Source of the DNA: Brugia malayi
Taxonomy: Eukaryota > Nematoda > Chromadorea > Rhabditida > Onchocercidae
Assembly (NCBI RefSeq): GCF_000002995.4
Contig: NW_025062476.1
Location: 4,335,001-4,399,000, forward strand
DNA: 64,000 bases
Reading direction: 5' to 3'
The stretch's first letter is position 1; every line of letters starts with the position of its first letter. Positions 37,701 to 51,154 of this stretch are shown piece after piece. The notes below the pieces were generated by a model, which did not search any database, was not told where the DNA came from, and was given only the letters and a program-made list of their open reading frames with translations. Both the position numbers and the translations under genes were made by a program.

Positions 37701-37922
37701 CTTTAGGTAATGGTCTAATTCAGTTTTTGCAAATATTCAAATTTTGTTGATTGAAAAGAAAGATTTATAACTGAGTGCTTCCAGGAAATAAAATTTTTAA
37801 TTTTCAGGTTTGAGCGCGATGAACGGGCTGACAGATCAAATCCTGCATTATATGCTTGCAATAAGAAATCGATGTTACATTATCAATATAATTGTGGATT
37901 CTTTGTATGCACGAAATTATAG
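34781..37922 (+). CDS. CARNMT1: Carnosine N-methyltransferase (UPF0586/N2227 family)
   Basis: S-adenosylmethionine-dependent methyltransferase; the animal enzyme methylates the histidine ring of carnosine to anserine and can act on protein histidines. Exons 34781-34819, 35239-35405, 35790-35879, 36089-36249, 36593-36813, 37008-37121, 37349-37488, 37575-37706 and 37808-37922 give 392 aa against about 409 in human. The cofactor motif is VLVPGAGLGRLVWELVAEGF (Gly187 to Gly191), followed by VQGNEFS like the human YACQGNEWS. The block WDVVVTVFFIDTAINVLDYI and the substrate-side LKKGGLWINFGPLTFHF match the family. All catalytic-domain motifs are present. The substrate in this organism is inferred only from the family. 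Confidence 0.95.
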
Positions 37923-39043
37923 CTTCTATGAGAATTTGAAATGAAGCCATGAAAATTTAAATTTGAACTACTTTTTGGGTTTACATCCAACGCAATAATA
38001 AGAAGTGATGTAAATTGTTTTATTTTAATGAATAAGACTAACTAATAGTACGTCATAAAGTTTCATAAAACTTCCATAAAAGCTAGTTTTATAAAATTAG
38101 GTATCGCCGCTAACAATTTCTGCCACAGTTATACTAACTGGTATTCATTATTTCTACTTTCTTTCTGAAATGTTTCCTGTTGGATCTTCGGCATAGAGAA
38201 AGAATGGACAGCAATTCTTTTGTCCTAAAATAAATTCCTTACAATTATAACTTCTTTTTTTTGCTAATTATTACAATGAATGTTTTTTATATTGAATAAA
38301 TTTTTGGGAGATTTTTTCTGTCATTACGAATAAGTCGCTTTCTTATAAATTCTTATATTCTAGATCTGCAATTAAATAGAATAGTGGAAGTCGAGATTAC
38401 GTATGTTTTTCATTTGCTATTTCATTAACGCTTGTTGCAGTTTAATCATTTCATCACTGTTATTTTTTTTATCATCATATTCATCACTGAATATATTTCA
38501 GTATGGAAAGATTTTGCTTCGATCAAGAGATATGTTCAATATTTAAAACAATTCTTTGAATTTTTTTTATTGCCTTGTCAATGAATACTATCTACTCAAT
38601 TAGTGAACTTCCATATAAGGAATCTAATGTTCGTTTTAATGTTTTCAGCCTTTTATACTTTGATTTTTATTTTTCCTATAAATCATTAGATGAAATACAA
38701 TTGTGCAGCCTACATCCTAAGTTTTCTTTTCGAAAATAATAGTTCAAAGATAGCTGTACAAGTCATTCATATTAATAGTCTGTAACTGGAAATTTTCATA
38801 AGATCACATTTTGAATGATTTCTCATCCTCAGTTTATGGTTGCGAAGTGGCGTATTTTTCTTAAATAGGTTCGAAATGCATTAACCGGATACTTTAATAT
38901 GAAACTCAGTAATAAAAATATTTTCTCAATGAGGAATAAGAAGTGAAGTAAAATGCAAAAAAAAAAAATTCAGAAATTATATCGTTTCGGAAACTTTTTC
39001 GATGATCATTTAGGCCAAAGTTACTTAAGTTTTATACTTTTAG
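37923..39043. other. Spacer holding the unresolved WDR59 5' end
   Basis: This 1.1-kb stretch lies between CARNMT1 and the first sure WDR59 exon. It must hold the WDR59 start. The best partial candidate ends at 38400: it reads SRDY before a perfect donor (GTATGT) and would align with the RDxQAT block of other WDR59 proteins, but an in-frame TAG just upstream and the lack of an ATG leave it open. Confidence 0.5.
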
Positions 39044-42000
39044 GCAACTGTACTTGACAATGATTTTACCGAGAAATATATGTGCATTGGATCGTAAGTT
39101 TCGAAGTATTTCACAGGACTTTTGAAATCTCATTTTGCAAACTCCCAAATTCTGAAACTACTGTATATGGTATAGTCTGCGTTGTTGGGCATTGTATTGA
39201 GGAATTTCTCTGTAGCATTTATTAAATAATAAAGATTCTATATTTATTCTCTGATTATAGACCTGGATCCGTGTCTGTTGTGGAAAGCGAAAAATATTCA
39301 GCAATCCCACGAAATACCAGAACAAATCGACACAGTGCTCATATAATACGTTGGCAACGTCTTAACGATACCTCTGGTAGTCATATCATTTGCGTGGTAA
39401 CTATTCGCAAAATCTTGAAGTATTTATGTTGAACCTTTTCTAATATCTTTTCCATTTATGAAATTGGAAATAATTTTTCTTCCAGTATGTTCACTTTTTC
39501 AGTCTACTCAATTTTTCGATATCTTTACTGTGAACTCTGATTGCTTGAATCTACTAGATTCTACTTGTGCTCATCCTTTCAATTTAACAGACGTTGATTG
39601 GTGTCCATGTGATACTAATTCTCTGGTATGTCTTCTTTCAGAAGAAATTTGTCTCTTTATTTGTTCTGGATGTCTCTTTTTAAAACTCATATATAGATTT
39701 TATCTGAAGTTTCTTATTTTTAACTGATGTATATTTCAGTTATCATGTTCAGTTGACGATGCAGTGAAATGTTGGGATTTACGAGATCTACGATGTCCTT
39801 GTTTGCAAATACAAACTATTGGTGGAGCAGAGCAGGCGAAATGGGCTCCATTATCAGTTAATTCACTGTGTACTTCTCACGGTACTGATCTACGGCTATG
39901 GGATAAACGAGTAAGTTAAAAGACTGAATATGTTAACGGTGAATGTAAACTCAATCTGTATGAATTGTATGCTTTGGCTACAAACAGATCATAGCCTTTA
40001 CAGTACTCTGCTAGATATGTTAATTTTGTTAGAGTTGAAAATAAAAGATCTATTTACTTTTATTTATTTCATGAAACAAAATAGTTTGCAGCATAATGAA
40101 TTAACATATAAAGAATAGTAATATTATTTTAGTAGTCATCTTTATTCTTAGTCACTGATTTTTTCAATAGTTTGATTTTAAGGAAAAACGGAATGAAATA
40201 TTGCTAAGGAATAATGTAGAAAAAAATTCTACCAATTAGAGAAAACCTAACTTGTTTTTATAGAATATAAGTTTACCTGTGCAAACTGTCTCAGCTCATA
40301 TGCAAAAAATTTCTTGTGTTATGTGGCATCCGACAACCGCAACATGTTTTTTAACCGCTGGCCTGGACGGATATATTAAAGTAATTTTTTTTATTATTTT
40401 ATGTGATCTTTGTTCAAAAGGAAATCTGTGAGTCACTGAGTCGTTTGTTTTTTTTTTTTGTCTTCATTAGCAGAAAATAGAATGATCTAATGCTGATAGT
40501 ATTGGGCTGGAGAAACGATATTTAGTTTAGAATTCAAGACGCTTTAATTTTCGTCATTATAATTGAGATGTGGAATAGTAGTGATCTGACCAAGCCGCGA
40601 CACTCATTGGGAATGCTACCGGCTCCAATTTGGAAAATCAAGTTTTCGGTAAGCAGGATTGAATCCGTTGAAAGATATCTACAAAATCAAATTAAATTGA
40701 AAGAACAGCTTTAGATATATACAAGGCGTGAATAATTCTGTTTCTTAATTTTTCTATATTCATTATATTCGTCTCACAAATATATTTGAATTAATTTGAA
40801 TGTTTTGCATATCTAGAGTGATGGAAATGAGTTCGCATCAATACCGCTGCCAATGTATGGGCAATTAGAGGAAAGCTGTGCATTAAGCTTATGGAAGACC
40901 AGCACACTTGAGATCGTTCAAGTAATTGGAGTTAGTATTAAAACTTTTCCAAAATATTTTCTGTAGTTACCTAGTTTTTTTTTTTTTTTCTTTATTTATT
41001 ACTGAGTCCATTTCTGGTCAATTAATGTAGGATATAAAAGAAGTTTAAGAAGTTTTCATAATTTTCAGTGTGAAGATGATGTTCTACTTGACCTGTGTTG
41101 GCAGAAATTTCACATGCAGAGGCAAACTTATAGTTGCTTATATTCAGCATCAAGATATGGCAAATTACGAAAATACAATTTGCCACTGTTTAAAGATCTA
41201 GTAATTATTGAAAATTTCGTTTTTCTTAGATATTTCTACATTAATGAGAAATCGGGAAATGAGTAGCAGAACCGTACGTTATTCATAATTTATTACAGTC
41301 TGAAGAAGTAGTAGAAAAAAGTTGCTGTTCAAGAGTTGGCATAAATACCGAAAATGCGTTTGTTTTTGATGAAGAAATAGAAGAATCGAAAACAAAAATA
41401 CGAACTCCGTTAACAAATACTGGTATGTTATATACTATTTCTGGTAAAAGTATATTTGTCGTTCTCATTATTTATTAAGCATTCAATCACAAACTCATCG
41501 TTTGTGTTTAAAGTGTCAGAAAATGAATCTTTGAGTTATTTTAGTTTTTACACAATTACACGAACTTTTTTGCATTGAGAAACTGAGACATTTTGGAAAA
41601 TATCTGATGTTTGGCAATGAAATTTATTTTGTAGGCAGCACCAGTAAACTGAATAAACGATCATTAATGATGAATAAGATAGAAATTATCGAAAATGGAC
41701 TATGTTTAACGGTGCCTAGACAAGTAGATGTTCTAATAGCTGAATTGGTTCCTTTGAGATGTATGTGCACTGAAGATTTAACCGTTCAACAAGTAAGTTG
41801 CAGGTTTTTTTTCGGAATCAGCTTAAAACTTTTCATGATATAATATTTAATTCTTACTGTTAGCAGAAATGGTTTATTGGATATCGATTTATCTTTTTCT
41901 TCCCAGTTTAGCTGGACGACAAGCACAGTTTAATAACGTGGAAAAAAAATGCAGATTTAAAATTTCAAATTAAAGCTGCCTTGTCGTTGGAGGAGAGAAT

Positions 42001-45000
42001 GGAAGGATTCACACATGTAATTATCCAGATTATTAATGAAGGAAGTTATTTGTCATTTAATGAAATGGAAACTATTGTTAAGGTGAATTCAGTTTTTTTA
42101 TGAAAATATGAGAAGTTTTGTGGGTTGATTCTTGAACAGTTGATCGATTTTGTGACATATTCATTATTTCAAAGAATAAAATATTTGAAGCTTCATCAAA
42201 CATCCTAAATATTGTTCTGTCTGTATCAAGTGCGAGAGCGTAAAAAAAAAAAAAAAAAAAAAAACGAGTTTATTCAATCTGACTTCATGTTTTCCAAATT
42301 AATCATTCAAAAATTCACTTTGTGAGAAACACAGTATTGTTTTTCAGAAATTATCGGATGAAACGTCAATCATGGATATGTCTTTGGAGAAGGAACCAAT
42401 TTTACCTATTGTCTTACATAATTTGCTTAAAATAGTAGCTTCGATGGAGGTATGCTTTTTTTCTGTTGAATAAAAATCATTATGGATACTTCGTTGTTAC
42501 ATTAGTACTAAAAAATTTAATTTGGGAAAAGTGGAATGAAAGACGTGAAAAATATATGAATCTTTAAAATCATATTCCTTTATTTAATTAATTATATATA
42601 ACTTACATTTTTAAGACTCTTACTCCTCAGTCGCTTGATATCCCACAACGCCCAGAAAATGTTGTCCAATTTTGTGACAGTGCTTCAAGTGAAAATGGCT
42701 CACATAGTGTCACGTTTGGAACCATTTCCTCTCCTCTACCAAAAAGGTAAATCTTAAGAAATAATTATGTTATTCCATGAGTCACTCAATTTATTAATCT
42801 TTTAAATTTGTCACTCAAACTTATCAATTTTGTTAATGTTTGCATTATTTTACATCATTTTCAAATATTAATATACAGCGAGAAAAGAAAAATCCTCATT
42901 TAGCTCAGAAGCTATGCCAGTTTTGTAAAATTCAGTTCACTTTTCAGTACGCTATCATCACCATTACTTTCAACTTCATATGATCGTTGGATACCATCTC
43001 CTCGCACATGTGGAGCACGTTTTAATGGCTCAGGTTTGCTCTTTCTTTTTCGAAGAATATAAGTTTTTCAGTTACTCATGGAAGTTGTATTTTTAGAAGT
43101 CCAGCTTTGATAAAAACAAATGCTTTGCTAGTGATAGTTATGAATATCATTTTGAAGGATTTCTGGTTATCTTTGGGCGAAATGAGCTAGCGATGCGACG
43201 TATGCAGTCGAGTAAAAGTTCCTTTCAGGATGAATCACTCTGGCTTTCTGCAGAACGGATAACGCAGACTTTAAAAGGCACTTCTTCGAAGGTTCTTTTA
43301 TTTTCGAAATTTTTTCCCTGACCTTTTCATTTCATGCATCATTTGAAATCACTTTAGAAAGGTGCGCTCAGTTTTCTGGATGATGGACATGAAGTTGATG
43401 ATGGACATATTAGCAGTACGCCTCGTTCACTCGATGATTACAAACATGAGTTGCTTCTGTGTTAGTTACTGTTTTTCATATATTTGTATTAAACTGTGTG
43501 GAATTATTTCGAACTGTGTTTTAAATATGTAAGGGAATAAAAGACTTACGTAGTATAGGATAGTTATAAAATTTGTATACATTTATAGTAAAGAGTCTAT
43601 CAGTTTCTCTAATTCATATTTAGACTTGTAAAATCTTCTAATTTTTCGGATTTAAATTCAAATTTACTTGACTCTTGAATAATACATCATGTTAATTTTG
43701 AAAGTAAATTGCAGCTCTGGACGATATGCATACTCATTTGCAAAATTTTCATGGTAACGAGAAATGTAATTCACCATTGTGCCAGTCGATCTCGAGTACT
43801 CCGTTTTTCTCCCGTAACATGGCTTTCTTTCATCAAAAATTTGATATTGCAAACAGTGGAACATCTTCACTACTAGAGATGCGTACAAGTAATGTATGTT
43901 AAAGTGTGTTTGTTAATAATGAGGTATTCCAATAAGATGGAACAAGTTATAAATCAAGAAATCACCAAGATAGAGCTGTTATTTGCAGTCATTGGCAGTG
44001 TTGAGTAATATATGTAACAGTACGCAAAATATTCGTTCATTTCGTCGTCGAGGTAATTCAGGGACAAATGTTCTTGCTGACGGTAACTTTTATTAGTATA
44101 TTATTTTTGAAATTTTTTTGAATTTATATGTTAAATTGACGATTTTGTTATATGTGCTTATCTTTGTTTTTTTTTTTTGTACTTACTGTTGTTTAATTTT
44201 ATTTTTAATTTAATATTTTTCTTGTTCCAGATCATCATAATCTGGATGGCTGTGCTGCAGTATCTGTGGTTGTTATTTATGATGTATCAGTGCTCATGTC
44301 AGTTAGCAAAGATCTTGCTCGTAAATATCGGTTTGTTCTTTTGTTTTTCAATCATTTTATTGCGTTAATTAAATAATAATTTTGAAATTTCTTTAACTTG
44401 ACTACCCCTATTCCTATTACTTCGAGGAAGCTTACATAAAATTACTTTAGGTTTACATAAGAATGTTTTAGCAATGGCTAGTGAATATATTTAGGCTTAT
44501 TGGTGCTAATGCATTGGAATTATGTTTATGGAATCGGAAAGTAGTGGAGGAAGTAGGACGCAAAGATTTGGAAAACATATGGCAAATCGTTGAGCTATGC
44601 ATACGAATGGGAAAATCAAGGTTAAATTTGTCTAACCTTGGTTTTTTATTATTATTATTATTATATCGACCTTAATGACCTTATTGAAACAGACCTTAAT
44701 AAAATTTTGTAACTTTTTTATTCTCAATATTTTAAGAAGACTTGCATCTTATGGGGATATTTCTAAAGGTAACCATGTTTTCTGCTTTAAAGTTTCATAA
44801 GTTCTTATCTCAAAATTTCTCGAAGTTTGTAACTAACTTTACTTTCTGTCGTGGAGTTTCCATCTGTTTCTTTTTATAAATCCAGTTTCTAACTTTTAAA
44901 CTTTTTTTTATTTCATTTTCATTTCTCTTTACCTTCCTATTTTTTAGCATCCAAACGAGCTTTTTTTTTCACTTCTACACGAAAAAGATTCCACAGTTTA

Positions 45001-48000
45001 TAGTTTTTTATTTCTACTTTAAAAATACTCGAAATCTACGTAAAGCGAATAATAGTTCTATATTCTTGGGATACATTTCCTTTTGATTGTGCCAGCATCT
45101 TAGATTTGACCGAGGTAGGCCTGAGACAAACAATCAGGCCAATGTGAATGATAGAAACAATACAGTTTAGATCTGTTCATACATATTGTTATTGAAAAAT
45201 GATCGATATTGTTTCAGATACCATCTTAAGTTAACAAAATAATTTCAGTTGGCGTAAACGTTATCCTCTTGATCAGTGCATAACAATGACTAACATGTTA
45301 GATTTCGATTCATCGGAGGAAAATATATCTGAAGAAGACAGTATGGCTGTAGCAGTGCATCCGTTCGGGCGTTCATTAATTAATAGTTTGTAAATTTTTC
45401 TCCATATCTTTTACATTCTCTATTCAAAACTGAGATTTGGAATGCCGTAAAAAAACCTTTTGTTTTTTGTTGTAATTTAAACATATTTTGGATGATTGTT
45501 CCAGCCTTGATATTTCAGATTGGATTACTTTGCGCGTATAAATGATTATCAAACTGCTGCAGTGATAATTTGCGTCTTAGGTTTGCGATACAAACGGTGT
45601 TTTGAAATAGATAGTAGTATGGAGTCATCAACTACTCCGAAGTATGCTGCCCACCATGAACATTCACTTAGTACTTATGACATAAGTCCTGTAAGTTCAA
45701 AATACATTTTTTTTGTTAGAGTCTGTAGTGACAATAAGCTGAAAAATATGAAATTAGCATAGTGATATATCTATCTGAAGACATAAAGTCTTAAAAATTT
45801 ATGGTTTTACAAAATATGCAGAAGTCTGGTGTTATTTGGCAGCCATAGCACTGTTTTTCTAATAGTTTAATAAAGTTTCTTGAAAATAGTTCATAGTCAA
45901 AAATTGACACTGTAATAGCATTGTTATGGTTCTGCGTATTGCCTGATAGATTGGTCTATAAGAAATGACAGTTTTACATTTCTACAAGAAATGACGAAAT
46001 AATTAGAAAAACAGTCCTATGACTTATCTTTTATAGGATCAGGATATAAAGAAGAAAGCATCAGAAAGTCATGAAACTGATAATACTATATTATTATTGA
46101 ACAAAATGTAGGAGTTTTCAGTTACTAAACTTGGGGTTTTTCCTTTTCTGGTCTGGTCATCTTTTGATTTTTATTTCATAATTTTTATTGTTTTTTTTTT
46201 TTTATTGATTTTCTGTTTGTGATTGGTTTTTTTTCTTTTTTCCATCACGCTATGTCAATTTCGAGAACTTTTGAAATCAAAAGCTGTTGCTAGTAAGCTT
46301 TTTTAGCTGCTCTAACATTCTCTCATCACTAAGAATTAATCATCTGAATTTCGCTATTTTAAAATAAATTTTGCAATTGCAGGATAGTTCGGTATGCAGC
46401 ACAATCAATGCGAATGCTAAATTAGATTCAAACTTTCGAATCATGCAACAAGAAAACGAAAAGTAATTTGCTGTAATTTTTCTAGATAAGAACAGTAGCT
46501 TGTCGAAGTTGCAAATGTTTGCTAAACTAGTTTTCAAGCTGGTTGTAAAGGTTGAAGATAGTTTAATATTAATATTAGTTTAATATTGTAAAAGAAATCA
46601 TAGAATTTGGAGGAAAACACTGTCCTGAATTTTATTTTTGGCAAATTCTTTTCTGTCACTCAGTATATTTCCGAGATTTCCAATATTTTCTACATTATTT
46701 TTGTTCCTTTTGCATATATATTCCCATTTTAGACTACATATAAGAGAACAACCATCATTAACAACTCCCGTATCAAAAGCTGCGAAGAAATTTCCTTCTT
46801 TATTTCAGAATGCCCTAATTGGTCATCGATCGATGCAGAACCTCAAAAGTTCGTTCATTGTTTTTCTTCCAACCTAATTTAATTCTATTGATTATGAAGT
46901 TAGGCGTTTCATGATGTGCAGACAATAAAGATTAACAAAACAAAGAAAATTGAGCTTGTTTATTTTCAAATAAGATAAGATCTCCACTTTAATCTGTGAA
47001 GACTGATTTTATTTTGATTCTAATTTTCAGAACAAAACAGAAAGATATCATCTAGTCATCGAATATCACATAAATCAGTGATGTCGGAAACTGTAGAACA
47101 GTCTGAACAGGATTCTGTTTCAAGTGCAACTAAAAATAAATTTCATTTATACAGGTTTGTGCCAACGTGGAATTTTTTTTAAAGTTCTGTTTATTTTAAG
47201 TCATCCATAAATGAAGTGTTTTAGTGAAAATGTTTTTTAAAATCGAGCCTGAAGATTGATCTATATTTTCTTTATGCTTTGTACTATTTAACAAAAAGAA
47301 TGGTTGTTATAATTATGACAATGCCGAGCTTTCTTTCTATTAAACATTTGAAACATTTTCTTATTTACAATACCTGATTCTCACAATGCAAATGTTTCCT
47401 ATAAAAGTATGAAATATTTCGTTCTTCGAATGCTACATTCATGTTTATTTTTCTCTTTGATTTTTTTACTGCTAGAAATTTGGAAGTGAGAACTAATTAA
47501 TGTCACTTTCAGTCTCTTAGATCCTCTTTCCAATGATCAATTCGATGAAGTACGCCATCAGTACGCTAGTTTACTGTTTAGGTGGAGGATGTTTTCAAAA
47601 GCTGCTGAAGTTATGAAATATAGTGAGACTGCACCTTATTCAGCGCCACTACAGGGTAAATTTCTGAATTACTAGTAGGATATGACAGTGATAAAGCTGG
47701 TAGCATAAAATGTTAATAGAAGAAATTTACAAAATTTGAAAGGCTTCAGAAATAAAATTTTCTGTAAACTATAACTTAATAAGTAACACTCAATTCTCTT
47801 TCTTCTCATCAACTCACTATTGCACTATAAGATTGCAAAATAAACTAAGAATATAGCTAATGGAAATCACATCACGATTACTATAGAGTTTGATATACTT
47901 TAATATATCTTTCATACTAATTCTTAGATTTTTTTTATTCCTCTCGAGAATGAAAATAAAGTTCCATATTTTAGTTCAAAGCTCATGTCCTCAATGTAAT

Positions 48001-48454
48001 AACAAATTGCTGCGTTTCAAATGTGATAAATGTCACATCCACTGGAAATTCCGTTGCTCCTTATGTCAACTTCCTGTACTCGGTAATTTTTCATGGTATG
48101 ATTTCAAGAGATTGGAAGGACAAAAAAAAGAAAAAAAAAAAACAAATATGCATAGTTTTTATGAGTATTTATCTTTTTATATATTTTGCGAATATTTGCT
48201 TAAAAGCAAAAATAGTAAAGCATTCGAAAAGTTTGCTTTTCTTTGCATGTAGCTCCAGTTCATTTTCTTATTACGATTCATTGCTTTTTACTAAACGCAT
48301 ATTTCGGTGGTTGATTTCATGTTTTCCAGGTATGCTAACAGTATGTGCCTTATGTGGTCACGGTGGACATAGTGAACATATGGTTGTTTGGTTCAAAGAG
48401 AATAATCACTGTGCATACGGTTGCGGATGCGATTGTAAATTAGCCTGTTTTTAA
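39044..48454 (+). CDS. WDR59: WDR59-type GATOR2 subunit, first exon not found
   Basis: WD40 protein of GATOR2, which controls TORC1 in response to amino acids at the lysosome. Exons found: 39044-39093, 39261-39396, 39503-39625, 39740-39910, 40264-40380, 40568-40648, 40817-40930, 41069-41200, 41299-41422, 41635-41792, 41912-42082, 42348-42449, 42631-42746, 42948-43033, 43158-43291, 43358-43460, 43715-43893, 43989-44082, 44231-44330, 44495-44620, 45249-45389, 45519-45690, 46383-46462, 46733-46848, 47031-47154, 47513-47655, 47975-48082, 48330-48454; at least 1141 aa. Order of parts: WD repeats (CWDLRDL, RLWDKR), an RWD-like region, the RTCGARF block, then LDPLSNDQFDEV. The C-terminal zinc module (CPQCNN, CALCGHGGHSEHM, CGCDC) matches WDR59. 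The human protein has 974 aa. Confidence 0.93.
46037..46107 (+). other. Candidate frame-shifting cassette exon in WDR59
   Basis: A 71-nt segment with a good acceptor (CTTTTATAG) and a fair donor (GTAGGA) lies between the WDR59 exons ending at 45690 and starting at 46383. Those two join in phase without it. Including it shifts the frame, and the next exon then reads 14 codons to a TAG. It is open and lysine-rich in its own frame, so it may be a regulated poison exon or a chance pairing. Confidence 0.35.
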
Positions 48455-48705
48455 AAGAACACTTTAAGCTGATCAATTATGATTTTAAAATTGGGATTTC
48501 ACAATACTGATATTTTATCATATGTGTACTGTTAAATGTGTCCGGAATGATAATCAAAATATCCATTTCCAGTTGCATGAAATTTGCATAAAAATTTTAT
48601 GTAAATTGTTGATTAATTCCTTCAAAATAAAAATAACTGATAGATATTTCTTTCTTCACTGTTAATATGTTTGCTAAAGAGTGGTGGTAGAGTATAAATA
48701 TATAA

Positions 48706-51154
48706 ATGGATGCAGCATCCACAACCTCTGCTATTGATGGTGAGTAAAGAATGGAATAAAATATATTTAATTCACATGGTTACTTGAATTGAATTAGTCG
48801 AATCAAACTATACTAATTAAAATTCATAAAAATTAAGCCAATTTTCAATTGAACTTGCTAATACTCTCATTAATCTATGAAAAGAGCCATCAGATGCAAC
48901 TAATGAATCATCATTTGAAATTTACGTGAAGCCAAACATGGCTGTCGGAGTGGTTTTATCACAAACAACGCCACCAAGAATAATGCAACTTCTACCATGC
49001 TCAGCAATGCTTGGCAAACTGTTCGTTAATGATACAATTATCGCAGTCGATAATAAAGTTCGAGTTTAAATATTAATTTATTAGAGGAGATATTCTTCTC
49101 TTCTTGCGAATTGTTCTTTTACTGAGTTACATCAATACAAGTGAGATGTATCAAAAAAAGAAAACTTAACTTTAAAGAATTTCGAATATTTCTAACAAAA
49201 GTATAAATCATTACAGCCAATAAAGAATACACCGATGTTTATCGAAGCAATACGTGCAGCAACTGGACGAAAAATAAAAATTAAATACAAAAGAAAAGAA
49301 TGGTATTCCAGTCATATGAAAATGTTACCCATGCCAAGATCTGGCTGGGAAAGTTTTGAGCTTGATATATATTGGAGAGAAGCTGATGTACCTTTGGGTA
49401 TTCTTATTCATGAAGTAACTTCTTCATTTTTTATCTTTTTTAAGATGAAGTTTGTAATAGGCTGAAAAATACTGAAATATCATGAGTAATCCTGTAATAT
49501 CTTTGATCTTTCAGGAACAATTTCAGTAGTATGGAGGGAGAGTGAGTGAGAGAGAGAGAGAGGGAGAAGTAAAAAAAACACTAAAGTTTACAAATTATAT
49601 TTATGGAATGGCAAATAAAGATTTTTGGAAATAAATATATGCAGATATCTACGTAGCATTTTGTTTTTGTTTTTTTTTTTTACTCATAATTATGAGATGG
49701 ATACCTTTGAACTTTAGGATAGTTATGGTCGCATAGTTATTAGTATGGTACAAAATGGTAGTGTTGCTAGTAAAATGCTGAGACCAGGTGATATATTGGT
49801 CAAAATAAACAATAAACCAATTTCGAATAAATATGTCGCCAAACAGGTTTGTTTATCAATGTCATGATTAGCGTTATCAATATTGATATAGTTTGAATGT
49901 CGAGATTTGTATCAGAAGGATGCATCAGATGCTTATATTCATTCATTTACAGTTTTATCTTACCTTATTTAGCATCAGAGTTGGTACTTAATTATTTATT
50001 CTAAGCGATAAATGACTAATTGTTGATGAAAATAGTTCAAATAAATTTATTAATTACACTTATTCGTTTAAATTATCAAGAATAGTGATTACAGATGATA
50101 AGTGATTGTGTAAAGGCAAACAACACAATTAAATTTACAATGGAACGTCAATTAGAAACGAATTCGTCGAAAATAAGTTAGTTGACAGATCGAATTTGTG
50201 GTGTGACGATAGCGAAATCAATCATTGCCAATCAGGACATTAGTACTAGAAGACATACAGTAGAAGGTGGAATGGTGACAACGAATAGTTTCATGGTTTA
50301 CAGCATTAATGTTGCAAGAATTTTTTGTATTCATTTAAGTGACAGTATTCTGTCAACTCTCGTTAAATATACCAATCATTCATATTTTTATAAAAATAAG
50401 TATTGCTGATATAAAGTTTGATTCTTGTTTTAGTGATAAGTCACAATTTGATTTAAAGAAAAAAAAAAGATTCAAGTTTCAAAACTAATATTTTTGAGAT
50501 GGATGAAATTTGTGAATCCTACAAATTGTAAATGCGAATTGCATTTAATTTCACTAGGGAATATTCTAGCAACCAAATCACCAGTAACAACATCAGTTCA
50601 AACGTGTATTGCGAGTAACACTTGCAACTCCATAACTTCCACCACCTTATCGAGTAATCCTACGTCAACAGCGCCTCAAATGCCGCCTTCGAATGTGAAT
50701 GCAGATAGGAAAGAAGCAAATGCTATGGAAACGAAAAGCAAAAAGTCGGAAAGCTCCATGGCAAATGTATTCCTGGAACAAATGCATAAATCCGGTTCGA
50801 AATTACCGAATTGCGATTACTGCTTACCAAAGGATGTGTTAACAGTGTTGACTGCAAATAGAAATTTTTACAAAAATGATTCAATCTATCAACCAATTCT
50901 TTTGAATCCCATACAAGAGGGAACTGGTAATTGTTTTCATTTTCAAACATATTGTAAAAATATCAAAAATATTTAGCACTTGGACCACATTCTTTATTTA
51001 TAAAATTTATTCATTAAATTTTTTTTTTTTTCTAATGATATTCTTATGATCAGGTCTACATGTCAACTTAAGGGAACCTAAAGAAACAGATGAAGAAAAG
51101 ATTGCTTTCGATTATGGTGAGGGATTGCTCAAGCAAACACCGAAGAATTCTTGA
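48706..51154 (+). CDS. Two-PDZ-domain protein with a Ser/Thr-rich tail
   Basis: Exons 48706-48739, 48885-49057, 49217-49414, 49718-49846, 50095-50176, 50558-50926 and 51054-51154 close in phase and give 361 aa. The first PDZ domain (about residues 23-105) has a VGVVL carboxylate loop and the LFVNDTIIAVDNKPI strand-helix block. The second (about residues 115-210) has PLGILI, then SMVQNGSVASKMLRPGDILV, a typical PDZ core. The rest is Ser/Thr-rich and likely disordered (residues about 220-285), ending in a conserved-looking acidic segment. Nematodes have a set of such PDZ-only proteins; I cannot name this one or its ligands. Its start is 251 bp after the WDR59 stop, so the two could share an operon. 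There is no membrane segment. Confidence 0.85.

Noticed and set aside
48023..48454. 143-codon frame overlapping the WDR59 C-terminus
   Set aside because: Its end is the true last WDR59 exon, but the rest reads through an intron; the zinc-module exons join at 48082 and 48330.
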